Assembly (NCBI GenBank): GCA_946894095.1
Contig: OX335645.2
Location: forward strand, 24,451,001-24,515,000
Length of the DNA stretch: 64,000 bases
DNA from: Incurvaria masculella
Lineage: Eukaryota; Arthropoda; Insecta; Lepidoptera; Incurvariidae
Reading direction: 5' to 3'
The notes under the pieces were generated by a model that saw nothing but the letters and a program-made list of their open reading frames with translations, did no database searches and was not told the DNA's origin. The position numbers were made by a program, and so were the translations under genes. Shown in pieces: positions 20,851 through 32,291 of this stretch (its first letter is position 1; each line of letters begins with the position of its first letter).

Positions 20851-20955
20851 TTTAAGGTGCGTGCGGGGGGGAGGGTGTGTGTAATCAAAGGGGGAGGATA
20901 TTTAAGTGTGCATGCGATGAGAAATTGCGGGTAAAGAAGGGGGGGGGGGAGTAAG
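20851..20955 (-). mobile_element. LINE 3' UTR, proximal part
   Basis: C-rich on the - strand with runs of seven to nine C. It lies directly after the LINE stop codon and was cut off from the rest of its 3' UTR by the LTR element. Confidence 0.55.
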
Positions 20956-22038
20956 TCATTCGCTTTGGGTAATTGTTTTGATGATTTTATTTCGAAAGGC
21001 TATTCTCGATAAATGAAATATGTCGACAGTATTAAATAGGTCATTATACGAGCACACAATCCGAGTAAGGACAGAATCTTTCGCATAGTTGGTGTGGTGC
21101 GTGGACTCGTGAAAGAGCGCAGTGTGGCGTGTGCGGCGTCGTGGTACATTGAGCGCCACTTCACCCAGTAGATCCATGCTATCGAGGCGCCCTCGAACCA
21201 CATCAAATAGGAGAGTTACATCGGCTAAAAGCCTTCTTTCTTCTAGTGTTAAGTTAAGTCTAAAATGCCTGCAGCTATCAATGTAGCGTTCGTTTGATGT
21301 TTTAGCTATGAAATTCAAATGCTTTATAAACAGCTTCTGTATGCGCTCGATCCTCTTCTTATGAATTTCATACCTAGGAGATCAAATTGAGCATGCATAT
21401 TCCAAGGTACTACGCACATATGCACAATAGACTGTTTTTAGACAGATTACACTTTGTAATGGTTTGCAAACTCTTAGAATGAATCCGAGGTTTTTATACG
21501 TTTTATTAGCAATGGATTCATTATGCGCAATGAGATTTAACTTAGAGTCTAATATAACTCCAAGATCCCGAGCAGCATTCGTTTTGCTGATCTCAATATT
21601 ATTAAAGGAGTAAGCGAAAGTAAGAGGTTTTTTACGCCGTGTGTAACTCATACATATACATTTACTAATATTGACGGATATTCTATGCCTTTCAAAATAC
21701 CGAGATAGCGCATCCAGGTCATCCTGCAGTAGCTGACAATCTGAGTTATCATTAATTTTTAGAGAATTTTTTTTATCGTCAGCATATAACCAATATTTGG
21801 TACGTGTAAAGCAAGTGTAAATGTCATAAAGAAAAGCTATGTATAATAGGGGTCCCATGTGGGATCCTTGTGGAACTCCCGAGGGCATAACAACGGAGTT
21901 AGAACAAAAGCTGCCAATTTTTACTATTTGGGACCGGCGCGTTAGGTAAGATTCAATCCATCTAAGTAGGTCCCCCTGTATGCCCAGTCTTTGAAGCTTT
22001 GCAAGCAGGATGACATGATCCACATGATCGAAAGCCAC
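20956..22038 (-). pseudogene. 5'-truncated LINE reverse transcriptase with one internal stop
   Basis: The reading (22038 down to 20956) has LINE RT landmarks: AFDHVDH at the start, PSGVPQGS and the palm motif LYADD, then RDLGVILDSKL and YVRSTLEYA, as in Jockey-type RTs. A TGA at 21382-21384 interrupts an otherwise single frame where related LINEs usually have tryptophan. After it the frame continues (SPRYEIHKKRIERIQ... to the stop at 20956). The endonuclease domain and first half of RT are missing, a normal 5' truncation. The 3' UTR continues across the LTR insertion to 14868. Confidence 0.88.
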
Positions 22039-22489
22039 TTACGCAATACCATACCTACTGTGGTACGCTGGAACAAATATTAAAATGACTTGAAGAAAGA
22101 TTGCAGAGCTGATGACAGCACGGTGCTATCAAGGTACACCAGTCACTGGTCGGCAACTTGGGTTGAAGTGAAGAAGGATAGGCGGTGCCTCGTTATTATT
22201 ATTTTTTTTATTTTATTTGGGAAAACAAATTGTCAAAAAATTTAATATACCAACTTTCCATTAACGTAGTAATATTTAAATACATAGGAAAATTAGGGGA
22301 GCACACATTTGCGGCTACGTTAGATATGATTAGACCCTGGATTATTTTTCCGGATAGGGTCTCCACAAACTCGACGAGTTTAACGCGAGTAAGAGTCAGG
22401 CTTGTATACTTTGTGTGAAGCACGCTTAATGCAGCTCTGCATACCTTTTGGCGACTACGTAGATATTATCTGTGTCGACCTGTTGCATG
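22039..22489. other. gene-free stretch
   Basis: Overlapping open frames on opposite strands (22185-22418 + and 22208-22423 -) look like chance openness. No gene recognised. Confidence 0.35.
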
Positions 22490-22670
22490 CCTTGAATTTC
22501 GGATTCTACATCGAGGATTAAGCCAAACGTCTTCACGCCAGACCAAAAACTCTGGCGCAGATAAGGTTTATCCTGCAGCAGTGTCCTCATTTGTGGGACG
22601 GTTTACTGAAGTGCCTGCTGGGCTCCTTGGACTCGGTGCAATGCATTACTGGACGTACGTAATCCGGACA
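22490..22670 (+). pseudogene. LINE RT C-terminal fragment, frame-damaged
   Basis: Pieces in different + frames give FTPDQKLW and then HLWDGLLKCLLGSLDSVQ, matching in order the better fragment at 23662-23890. Both belong to the part of a LINE RT usually containing EYCSHLW. Confidence 0.55.
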
Positions 22671-22690
22671 ATCTTTATAACAGTCCTGAT

Positions 22691-23661
22691 TTAGTATTGT
22701 ACATTTTCACAGAATTAAACTATAAAAATAAATTTAAAAAAAAATATATCTAAAATGCCTTCGTTCACAATAAGCATGTTGCTTTTCTGCTTGCCTAACT
22801 ATCGGAACGATTTGTCGATGGCTAAAAGTGCGTCACTGTTAATGGAATCGTGTAGACGCACGAGGGACGCATTATTGTATGCAAGCGACCGGCCGGGATG
22901 GCTCCGAATAAGGCTCGGCGTTTTGCAAGTGAAATTGACCTGATTAGCGATGAATGATGTATTGTATAGTAAACGTGCAGCGGGAGGCGGCGGAGTGTCG
23001 TAAACTCAGCGAGCGCGATGGTAACAAGTGTTTTTGCGCGGCGCTCGCCGGGAGCTGTCAGCGTGACATGTCGCGTTGACTTTTCACTTTTTCGCGCCTC
23101 GCGCCTCGCGCCTCCCGCCGCGTGATGGACGCTCGCTCGCGTTGCCCCCTCCACCCCCGCTCGCACCCCCCCCCGCTACAGCTCTGGTCCCAGTTTACGC
23201 GCACCGAGCGGGGGGCGCCTCACATTAGCATTCTTGAAATATCCAATTAGTTCACCGTCAATGAATGCAGCAGCCATCCGATTGATCAGCTCTGTATATG
23301 GCTTGGTATGTGCGTGTACCAACGTATGTCATCGATTCCGTTTAGCTGTTAATACGGCCATTTCAAATTTGAACGAAGAAAGCCTTTGCTTATTAAAAAA
23401 GAGGATATTTTCTTAAGAAACCTTTCAATAAACCTGAAACCTTGAAAATATAAATCACTAATATGTATATATGGTCAATGAATATACCTTAAGAATATAG
23501 AAAAAAACAAAGCAATAATTAAAAACTAATTTATGCCAATTGTATTAATTTATTAGCGATATTTCAATGGATTATTTTTTATTATTTACTTATTCTACAA
23601 ACCGCACCGTTAGGCATAAAACATTTCTAAACACATACAATAGCTAGCCTAAAAAAGCTGC
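22691..23661. other. gene-free stretch with a GC-rich island
   Basis: About 22975-23230 is CpG-rich with GCGCCTC repeated three times near 23093-23113 and a C run at 23166-23174. Open frames here have only composition-driven sequence. Possibly a regulatory island of the wingless upstream region (inference). Confidence 0.4.
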
Positions 23662-23890
23662 GTTATCCTGAACAGAGTGCGTCAGTATTTAATGCCTGAC
23701 CAAAAACGACTGCTTTGCGAGGCGCAAATAAAGTCTTGCGTGGAGTATTGTTCGCATCTGTGGGACGACGGCTCAGCTATGCACCTGTTTGGCTCCTTGA
23801 ACTAGATACAACGTTGTGCCATGCATCTCGTCGACGACCCCGTGGTTCGTTGCACTTGCTTTCAATTTAGGAAACCTCATTCATCGACCT
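23662..23890 (+). pseudogene. LINE RT C-terminal fragment
   Basis: The + frame from 23662 reads VILNRVRQYLMPDQKRLL, then CVEYCSHLWDDGS, a TAG at 23818-23820, then IQRCAMHLVDDPV. The EYCSHLW and VDDP blocks are typical of the C-terminal part of arthropod LINE RTs. Both ends are lost. Confidence 0.75.
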
Positions 23891-23950
23891 CACAGGACAT
23901 TTGAGTACTCTTCAGATTAAGTTGTTTACTTAAATTTGTCGTCCGATTCA

Positions 23951-24078
23951 GTTACATACAACTATACGATTCAATTCCATACAAAACCATACAAGATCAA
24001 TCAATCAGAAGAATCAATGACCATACGACACAATACGAGACCATGTAATTCCATACTCTATACAACACCTTAAAAAAC
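23951..24078. repeat. degenerate array, about 10-bp period (CCATACAAxx)
   Basis: CCATAC/CTATAC words recur at about 10-bp spacing. Units are diverged. Same word set as the array at 24868-24985. Confidence 0.5.
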
Positions 24079-24867
24079 CATATAGCACGGGAAAAATAGG
24101 ATATGTTGAAGGCAAAAAGTGTACATCAATGAAACTTTGCTTATAACATCATCTTGGTTATAGAAATGTGGATTTGTTTTAGGGTTCCGAATTTAGGGGT
24201 CCAACATTAACGGGTTTTTCAACATTATTAATTGTTTTTGAAATTTGCGAGGAATCGTTCTTGGTTTCCATGAACTTAAGTGGTGATATTAATTTTGAAT
24301 TGAGGAGCAAAGTATCGGAACAGGCTAAGTTGGTCACTTCATTTGGTACTGTCAATGTCCTCATACCCATCAAACACAATAAGTGCATTTACTGGTGATG
24401 ATTTTGGATATGTTTCACATTCTTCCCGTTCGTCAAGTAGTCTCATTCCGTTTGACTGTATTCAAGAGGTAGCCCACATTTATATACATATCACTTTCCA
24501 TGAAGTCATCGTTATTCACTAATTTAAATTCTTCATGCAGAGACGAATTTATATTTTTCCTTATACTGGTTTATAAAATAAAGACAATGGGTAATAAGAT
24601 ATAATTATGTCGATAAATCTTTATTCAGATTCTTTCACACAAAAATTCGCTTCAAATCAAATTACATAAAAAAATATATTTCACTCGCCTACTTTGTACA
24701 ATGTGCGTTTTTTTTTATTTTCTCCCCTGCCCCTGCAATTTTTAGGTGGACTCCACAGATCCTCATTTCTACTACCAAGATGAAGTTATTTGCAAAGTTT
24801 TTTTGCCGTACAAATTTTGCAGCCAAATTGTCATTTTGTAACTTACTTTACTTGTACGAACACAAGT
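24079..24867. other. gene-free stretch
   Basis: AT-rich, between two related 10-bp-period arrays. The open frame 24179-24388 (-) has no recognisable domain. Confidence 0.35.
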
Positions 24868-24985
24868 CCATACAATACCATTCAACTCCACACAAAACGA
24901 CATAATGGCAAAAAATACTATACAAAACCATAAAACACCATACAACTTCAAAAATATCCAAATCACACCATACAACATCACATGA
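24868..24985. repeat. array with 10-bp period (CCATACAAxx)
   Basis: Eleven successive decamers can be laid out from 24869: CCATACAATA, CCATTCAACT, CCACACAAAA and so on to CCATACAACA. The spacing is one DNA helical turn. Confidence 0.6.
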
Positions 24986-25009
24986 TGTGAAAATATCTAC
25001 TTTTCCAAG

Positions 25010-25384
25010 TTTTTTTTTTTGTGACTGGACATGGATGGCATGTACACCTTCTGTCATGGTATTAGCCCAACACACTACATGGGAACTAGGTGCCATGCCA
25101 GGACCTTCCTTATATTGCACGGCTACATTGAACTGGATGGAAAACACGGACAATTTTCATTGCCGCTTCGACCATCGTTCATCCAATGCGATGGTACCAA
25201 CCCGGGCGGGATAAACCCTACCACCTAGTAAGTAAGGAAGGGGACCTACAGTTTAACGTGGAATCCGAACCACGGCCAGCCTCTCTCAACGATTTAATGA
25301 TCACCCATCCAAGACCAGACCGGACCCAGCGTTGCTTAACTTCGGAGAGCGATCGCCGAAGTGTCGCGCCACTGGGCCATTGAG
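25010..25384 (-). mobile_element. SINE with a 5S-rRNA-like head
   Basis: On the - strand the head starts CAGCCTCAATGGCCCAGTGG, then has GAAGTTAAGCAACGCTGGGTC and CTTGGATGGGTGATC. These match the internal control region of 5S rRNA (box A GAAGTTAAGC, box C GGATGGGTGA). After about 130 bp it continues into the same body as 9209-9622 and ends in poly-A (T run at 25010-25020). A 5S-headed member of a family that otherwise has tRNA-like heads. Confidence 0.85.
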
Positions 25385-27791
25385 GCTGACAAGCGCCAGT
25401 TAACTTACAAGTTTTCTAAAAACCGAACTTTCTGCCCGTCAATCTCGTTTTACAAGTTAAGGCTTAGTCAATTTACAAGTTTCCTGAATTCTACCAGAGA
25501 ACATATAAATTGAAATTTCCGTTCGAAAATATCCGATAAAAACTTTCCTGCGATAGAGAAATGTACAAATCCATTGAACACTAGTACACGCACAGACCGT
25601 ATCTTCCCGCGATTATTGAAAGCTTACAACCGACTACATTAGAGCGTTCTATCGGACTCGGGAAGATAACATCACGCCGTAAAGAATGTTTGCTGCTCCG
25701 CAAGTACCGAGGCAGAGACACGTACTTATCGGCCCGTTGACGCTGCATTCCAATATGATCTAAATCTCTTCAGTTCACACATTTAATTAAACGAGTGCCC
25801 TGCGGCCGCAACAAATGTTCTTAATTAATATTATAAGAAGCGGGCAGTTGCGTGTGCTCGGCGCGAGATTAACTGGTCGCGTCGCGGCCGCACGATTCCT
25901 ATCGCTGGCTGCGCTAAAAACTCAATTAAAATGAGTAAATATATCATTTATTCACGTCTATTGGAGCGATCTTGCCTCATACGAATCCAGATATTTGATC
26001 AACGCGAAACGAGTAGTGTGAAGTGTCATCTGTCTCTCTTAATTATGAAACCAATTGAATTCTCCAGTTAACAGTAAGCGGTTTTAATATATATTAGTAT
26101 AAGCGGGAAAATTCTTGATCAACACAACTGATGGGTGCTTAGCTCTTTAATGAGAGTTTTTTACTCAAAATTACATTTTGTTTTTGTACTAATGTACACT
26201 CAAGCATGAAAGCGAGACTTTGTTATGCCAGAACTGGCATGTATGTAGCAAACTTTATGTATATGCGCGTTCCCTGAGGAAAGTTATCGTGACGAGTTAA
26301 CCCGACAAATTTTGCAATAGTTGGTTTAGACAACTGTGTCAACTGAAAGAAGACATAGTGACGAGAATTGAAAAGAATATGTTGAGGATCACATGCAGAG
26401 AGAAAGAGTTTTTGTCCTGATATTAAGAATTTCCTCAATTCGAAGCACAGAGTCTGTATTAGACTCAGATTCGTCACTTTATCTGACAGCTCCTTTACAT
26501 CTCGCAAAGAATAACCGACGACTAACTTTGTGAGGTTTGTAACTTTTTTCTTTGACACCATAATGTATGCCGAGGATAATTCAAAAATATTTTTACAGTT
26601 AATGTCAAAACACTGTGGCATCACCATTTGACGTCCTTTAAGAAATAAAAATTGTGAGTCGTTTTTTCATAACTTTTTCAAAAACTTTGTTTAAATTGGT
26701 AGTAATGACGGTAAAGAGGGGTCTAGATAGCGAAATATTTAGACGACTGTCCTCCGTTAAGCTAACACCAGTGATGTGTGGGAAGACGCGGGCTAACATA
26801 TACTATCCCTGAAGACAGCTGAGCGTGCAACGATATTTCGCCATCAGGAGCTCGCCGGACCACATTCGAATGTAAAAATGTTTATTCAGTCTAGTACAAG
26901 GACTACGACGCCAATTTGAAGATGTAATTTATAAATACAAATTATGTAAGGTGCACATAATACGTTAGTGTAGTTCCAGATTTATCAAGGGAATATATAT
27001 AGAGGATATATATAGGGAATAGAATATTTCAATGGTATAATTTTCACTTCGCTTAAACCAGTATACCAGGTAGTACGGATAGGTAGATATGTCAATATCG
27101 GAGCGAAACAACTTGAATTAAAAAAACAATTTAGTCATCCTGCCGTACCCCCACCCCCCTCCCTCTCCCCCCCGCCCCGCCGCGCAGGCACAGGAAGTCC
27201 GCGACAACCGTTAAACAGTGATTGGAATATGTTTAACAGATTACTGTAATTTCATATACAACTCCCTTCGCCACTTAATTACATTGACTTATAGCCGGCG
27301 CAGCGGTGGAGGCACTCCGGGACGATATCTCGGAGCAGATAACGCAGATTGCCTTCATCTGTACATCTCGACGGGCGCAGTGCCGCAGTGCCGCAGCGCC
27401 GCGGTGAAAGTGGACGTGCGGGACTCGACGTGTCAGGGGAAGCTTGCGCTGGACTGTGACTTGAATATGAATAAACATGGTTAAGAAAAACATGGTCACA
27501 TATTAAAAAGCATTAAGAACTTATACGATCTAGTGGCTCGTCATTACAGGGGACTAACTTGCCATGCCAGAAGCCATAATTTCGATCTTCGTCCCGTTCA
27601 TGCGCCACTTTATCTTTCTGAATTCGATAAAATCGAATCCCATGTCACTACAAAAAAACAAGCAAACATCTATAAATATATCTGTTCTGCTTAATTTATA
27701 ATTTTGTATTTACGATGAATTTAATAATATTAAGATAAAACGTTGTTGAACTGTTAAATGATTGGAGTTTCATAGTAAATTTAGAGTAATT
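25385..27791. other. gene-free stretch, partly conserved-looking
   Basis: No gene recognised. About 25730-25930 mixes AT-rich homeodomain-like words (TTAATTAA) with GCGGCCGC sites and looks like candidate regulatory DNA. A 134-codon open frame (26223-26627, -) has no motif I recognise. C runs occur at 27147-27185 and a CpG-rich patch at 27290-27440. Confidence 0.4.
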
Positions 27792-27957
27792 TAATTTGAG
27801 TTTCAGCGACATCTACATTTGAAGCATCTACATTGGTCGTGATATTCGTCGCAGGTTCAAGTCCTGCTTCCGACGAATGTCACGACCAATACTTTTTCAG
27901 ATTATTTTCAAAATCTGATTACAATGCTTCAACTCAAACAATCTCAAACTCAAATTA
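27792..27957. repeat. nested hairpin capped by a tRNA T-arm
   Basis: Outer inverted arms TAATTTGAGTTT (27792-27803) and its complement (27946-27957); middle arms TTGAAGCAT (27819-27827) and ATGCTTCAA (27924-27932); inner 20-bp stem (27832-27851 / 27871-27890) with one G-T pair. The loop holds GCAGGTTCAAGTCCTGC, a complete tRNA T-stem/loop with the B-box GGTTCAAGTCC. A partial reverse-oriented copy is at 57200-57330. Confidence 0.7.
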
Positions 27958-28134
27958 ATGAGATAACGGTAATGTCGTATCCATTAAATAAATAAAATTA
28001 GAGTAATTTGTTCATGGAATAAAGAACATTGTGGTCAATACGTGGTGAAATTCAAAAAGTATTGGGGTCTATTTGTTTTGAATTTATTCTAATTCAAATA
28101 AATAGATACTTCATTATTACATAACTGGACTTTG

Positions 28135-28410
28135 GGGGTGTGGATTAACACCATACTCACCGTCATGATATTAGCCCAACAAACCCCATTCTCGAAGGAT
28201 TTTTAACATGCGGGCTTTTTAACATACCACCGTAACTGGTGAAAGGGTCCTACTATTTTACATGGATTCCGACCCTGGAACAGCTCTCATTTATAACGTC
28301 AGACAGAACTCAGAGAAATTTAAAGTGCTGTACGAACGGAGCAAGGATTTAAATACATTGCCTCTTGCATGGAAGGCAAGTCCGCACGCCCCTGAGCTAT
28401 GAGCGAGATC
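28135..28410 (-). mobile_element. SINE copy, diverged
   Basis: Body words CGTCATGATATTAGCCCAAC, TTTTACATGGATTCCGA and AACAGCTC are present with a deletion in the middle. The head has GCATGGAAGGCAAG, like the copy at 34848-35160. Confidence 0.6.
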
Positions 28411-28449
28411 TTTTATTAAATACGATGATACTACCGGCTAGAAAGTCGG

Positions 28450-28575
28450 GAAGGGAAATCAGAACTATGGCCAGCCTCAACGGCCGAATGGTCAGCCATA
28501 TAGACCGCGCCCAGTGTTGCTTAACTTATATGATTGATCACCGAGGCGTCGCTCCGTTGAGCCACGGAGGCTTAC
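28450..28575 (-). mobile_element. SINE 5S-type head, diverged
   Basis: Read on the - strand it starts AAGCCTCCGTGGCTCAACGG and includes GTTAAGCAACACTGGGC, a diverged 5S-like head. It abuts a tRNA-headed SINE. Confidence 0.55.
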
Positions 28576-29286
28576 AAATTAAACAAAAAAAATTGTTTTA
28601 TTTATTGTGTTGAACTGCTAGTGCGGGGGTAGTGCGGTGGGTGGTGTGTAGTGTGCAGGGATGACGCCACGGAGAGGTTACGGAAGCTCCCCAAAACAAA
28701 CCCACACGGACTCCTATTGTTGCTGCGAGAGGTACTTTTGTATTCATTTGTTCATTCACAAAATGTTTCATTCTCTTTTACGACCGACCTTGAGTTTGTT
28801 CAGTGCCCGGGCACAGAATAAGTAATAGTGCTACGCACAGAAGTTGCACTCCCTGACAGTAAGTAATCAATTTTGATCTTAATTGACGCTATGCTAAAGT
28901 ATCTATTACTTCGCTCACTGTCGGCGCGGCGGCGAGATGAAACGCGTCCGCGCCCCCCCGCCCCACCACACACTTTTGTCGCTCGAATGTGGATTGCGCT
29001 AGGGTTGTCGCGCGGTGCCGCGCCGCGGCGCGCCTCCGCCGCCTATCGTATTAAAAGTCGAATAAACACAACTTTCAAAACTATTTGATTATTGTGTTTA
29101 TTTAATGTATCATCAATTATCTAACTCCTACTGAAAAGCGGTGATTATTCGGCCAGTATCATATGTATGACCGTGTTTGCACATATAACAACGTTTGATG
29201 TGTTCATCAAGACTCTCTAAGAAAGCCATGTTTCAACGAATATGCTATGATGTAGAATCAACCGACAGCACAGTCTTATGTATGAC
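28576..29286. other. gene-free stretch with CpG-rich patch
   Basis: About 28915-29050 is CpG-rich between AT-rich flanks. The open frame 28873-29088 has composition-driven sequence. No gene recognised. Confidence 0.4.
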
Positions 29287-29648
29287 TCGTATGAGCGGCT
29301 CGTAGCCTAGTGGCGCGGAGACTGGCCTAGCGTACCAGAAGTCTGGGTTCAATGCACCACTTTCTTTCTTTTTCCGAGTTCGATAAGTGCATTTCGTCAC
29401 GAATGTGAGCTGCTCTATGGTTCGGAATCCATGTAAAATTGTAAGTCCCCTTCCCCTACTAGGTGGTAGGGTTTAAGCCCGCTCGGCTCCGTACCATCGC
29501 ATTAAACTAAAAGATGGTCGAAGCGGCAATGAAAAATTTGTCCGTGTTTTACATCCAGTTTCATTCCTTCGGGAATGTGGTGTATTGGGCTAATATCATA
29601 CGGTAGTTGTGTGGTATTATCCATCCATGTCAGGTCGCGTAAAAAAAA
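29287..29648 (+). mobile_element. tRNA-headed SINE, near full length
   Basis: Begins GCGGCTCGTAGCCTAGTGGC, the same head as 9209-9622, with TCTGGGTTCAATGC as B-box, the shared body on the + strand and a poly-A tail at 29640-29648. Confidence 0.82.
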
Positions 29649-30925
29649 GTGACTTACATAGGTACTTGTCAGTACGTGTCTTTTCCGTTCATCTGACCAT
29701 TAAGCTTTCAATAGAAAAAACCAATTAATGTAGTTTTTTTCTTAAATGGTAAAAAATTACCTATTATTATACCTATATATTATTAAAAAAAGTGCTGTGC
29801 TGATACCAGTTAATTAGGTGTCAACATGTCCCTCATAACACATATACCTACAGATAAGGCAAAACGTCAATACAAAATGTCAATAAACCTTAACTCAAAT
29901 AACAAACTTACCTTTCAGAATCTTTCGGTAGCGCAAAGAAAAATTACTTCATTTTTTTCTGTATACTGCATCCGTTCACGCAAAAGTTATTATATTACAT
30001 TATCTGATGATAAGACATTATTGCGAATAAATACGTCGAAAGTGCGATTTCCGAAACGACTGATTGACTGGACGTGCGAGCGTGTGCGCGCGGCCCTTAC
30101 TCAACTTGGAACCTCGGGTTCCCAATAGCGGTGGGGGAAAGTCTGAGTAGGTATTTAGAAGTGACGGATGCCTGGCCCGGGCACGAGGCGCAGGGGCGGC
30201 GGGGTCGGGGCGGGGAGGGTGCGGCGCCGGCGCAGGCAGCGCTGCTCAGGTAATTACACGCGAGCACAGATTAAACAATAGTGCTGACAGACAGCAAGAC
30301 GGAGAAATCAATCGGCCTGTAGGCTTCCATAAAAACGTGTTAGAACTTTAAAAAGGAATGCACTAGCACGACATCACTTTAGCACGATTCATATACATTA
30401 CTGGTGCTTGACTTAGCCAAAGTACTGTCAAATTTGACATTCCTTTATACATTTTATGTCAAAACTGACGGTCGGAATAAATACTTTAACTTAGCCAAGT
30501 ACAAGTAATGTCTATGAATCTAAGCATTAATGTTGCGAACTATTCACATTTGGCGTTTTTACTTTCTTGCAACGATGATATACTTTGTAAAATCTTATTG
30601 ATTTATTTATTACTAGCTGCAATATCCGGCTCCGCTCGAAATTATTCCATAGATAAAAAGTAGCCCACATGGCTGGTCCAAAATAGGGTTAATCTGGTCC
30701 AGGACAATGTATCCATCTACTTTTTTTTTTTTTTACCTAGTTTAATCTAGATCGTTTGAGCCGAAATACCATGATTTAATGAGAAACAGTCAATAATTCC
30801 CATTTACAGCTTCGGTGACATTTGGTGGCTTTTTAAAAAAAACATTTGCCGCCAGAACCTTTCTGCACTTGCACTGCTACATTGCTTAGCTAGTAAGTAT
30901 GTAACTTGTAACGTAGGAAAGTTTT
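29649..30925. other. gene-free stretch
   Basis: A 100-codon open frame (29826-30128, +) has no recognisable domain. A CpG-rich patch lies at 30165-30245. About 30612-30760 has CCGGCTCCGCTCG and AAGTAGCCCACATGG, words typical of a dispersed lepidopteran repeat also seen at 53905-54180. Confidence 0.4.
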
Positions 30926-31008
30926 GCGTGGACTCCAACCCACAGCCAGCCTCAACATCGAAAACGGTAATCCATCCCAAACCTGACTGCTCCCAGAGAT
31001 GCTATACG
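30926..31008 (-). mobile_element. SINE 5S-type head fragment
   Basis: It aligns with 25257-25335: CAGCCTCAAC, then a diverged form of the 5S box C and TGGGTC region. Confidence 0.5.
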
Positions 31009-32291
31009 TTGATGAAATCGCATATAAATCGGATAAGTGGTTCGCAAGTTATTAGAATTCAACCCTTACTACTCACCCCTTTGGTAATGAAGCGTTATAT
31101 TATGAAGCCTATAAGTTTTGAGTAGAATCAGGCTAGACGTAGATACAATCCGCATCTAAATCGAGTAATTGGTTCTCAAGTAATAAGTATTTGATTCCTT
31201 TGGTCTGACCTTTGGCGATTTAGCGTGATGCCAAGTAGTCCTAAAGTTGCGAGAAAAACCAAGCCGTTCTTCGGCACAATTAGTAAAAGTAAGCTCCGCC
31301 CCACCCCCTCCCTCTAGCCGCCACCCTCCCGCCGAGCCGTGCATTGCAGTTTGTATGACAGCCACATCTTAGCGTAAGCGGAACTGAATTATATTTAGCC
31401 TATCCTAATTCCCGGGTAGCTAAATATACTTATCTAAGTTTCATCTAATTCGGATAATCGGTTTAAGAGTTATGGAGGAACATACATACATACATACATA
31501 CAGAACTGATTTCTAAAAATCGTCAATTTAGGTTTAGTTTCATACATAAAGTCTACAAACGAAGTATTTTAGAAAACAAAGCAACTCACTCCATGAACAC
31601 CCCTTCCAGATTTATTATTAGTATATAGATTAACAATGAATGTACGATTTACGGTTTCCGGAAATCACACGCAGGCATCACCGCATTCCTCAAAGATTTT
31701 AAACAATAGATAGTTAAAAAAAGGCCGCCATTTTTTTATGTAGAGTTCCGCCACCGACCGGGAAGCCCCCTTCACCCGGCTTCTGCCGCGTCGGGATCAC
31801 ATAACAATTTCATTATTTATTCCTGCATCCTCACCTGAGGAGAGAAGAATGCATAACAGAAAATAAACACATAACCGTCTCCGCCGCGCGGCCCGCCCAC
31901 CGCCGGCGCTACGACCGAACAAAGACGGCAAAAACCCAAAAGGAATCAATGGCGGTGTTTTAATGGGGAAATTCGGCTTGTTTTGTAGTATTTTTTCATG
32001 GTGTGACGTGGGAGGCGGCGGCGGCGGCGGCGGCGGAGGCGGCGGCCATCATGGTGTGAAGCAAATTGTTATGAAGGCTCCATTTAGAAGTTAAATTATA
32101 TTAATTCTATGGGAAAATATTAAAGATTTTTTCCTTGAATTTTTAGTGTAAAGTAATCAAGGGTTTAAAGCTTTCCGGAGGTATCGCTTTGCTTGAATGG
32201 GCTTCTCGACTGTCTTCTTTGGAATCGCTCGGTTAGCCAATGTTATGTGCATAAAGAACACGATCTAAGATTAATGGAATCGGTGTTTTGT
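31009..32291. other. gene-free stretch; microsatellite and GGC repeats
   Basis: Contains (CATA)5 at about 31482-31501 and a GGC/GGA run at 32012-32048. About 31400-31630 resembles a dispersed repeat (TTTCATCTAATTCGGATAAT, TTATTAGTATATAGAT). No coding gene recognised. Confidence 0.4.

Noticed and set aside
20847..20955. Polypurine tract of the LTR element
   Set aside because: The G runs lie outside the 5' LTR, on the wrong side for priming plus-strand synthesis; they belong to the split LINE 3' UTR.
26223..26627. 134-codon open frame on the - strand
   Set aside because: Balanced composition, but no recognised motif, no neighbouring exon and no repeat partner. Could be chance; a protein search would decide.
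29826..30128. 100-codon open frame on the + strand
   Set aside because: No family resemblance, no flanking signals.
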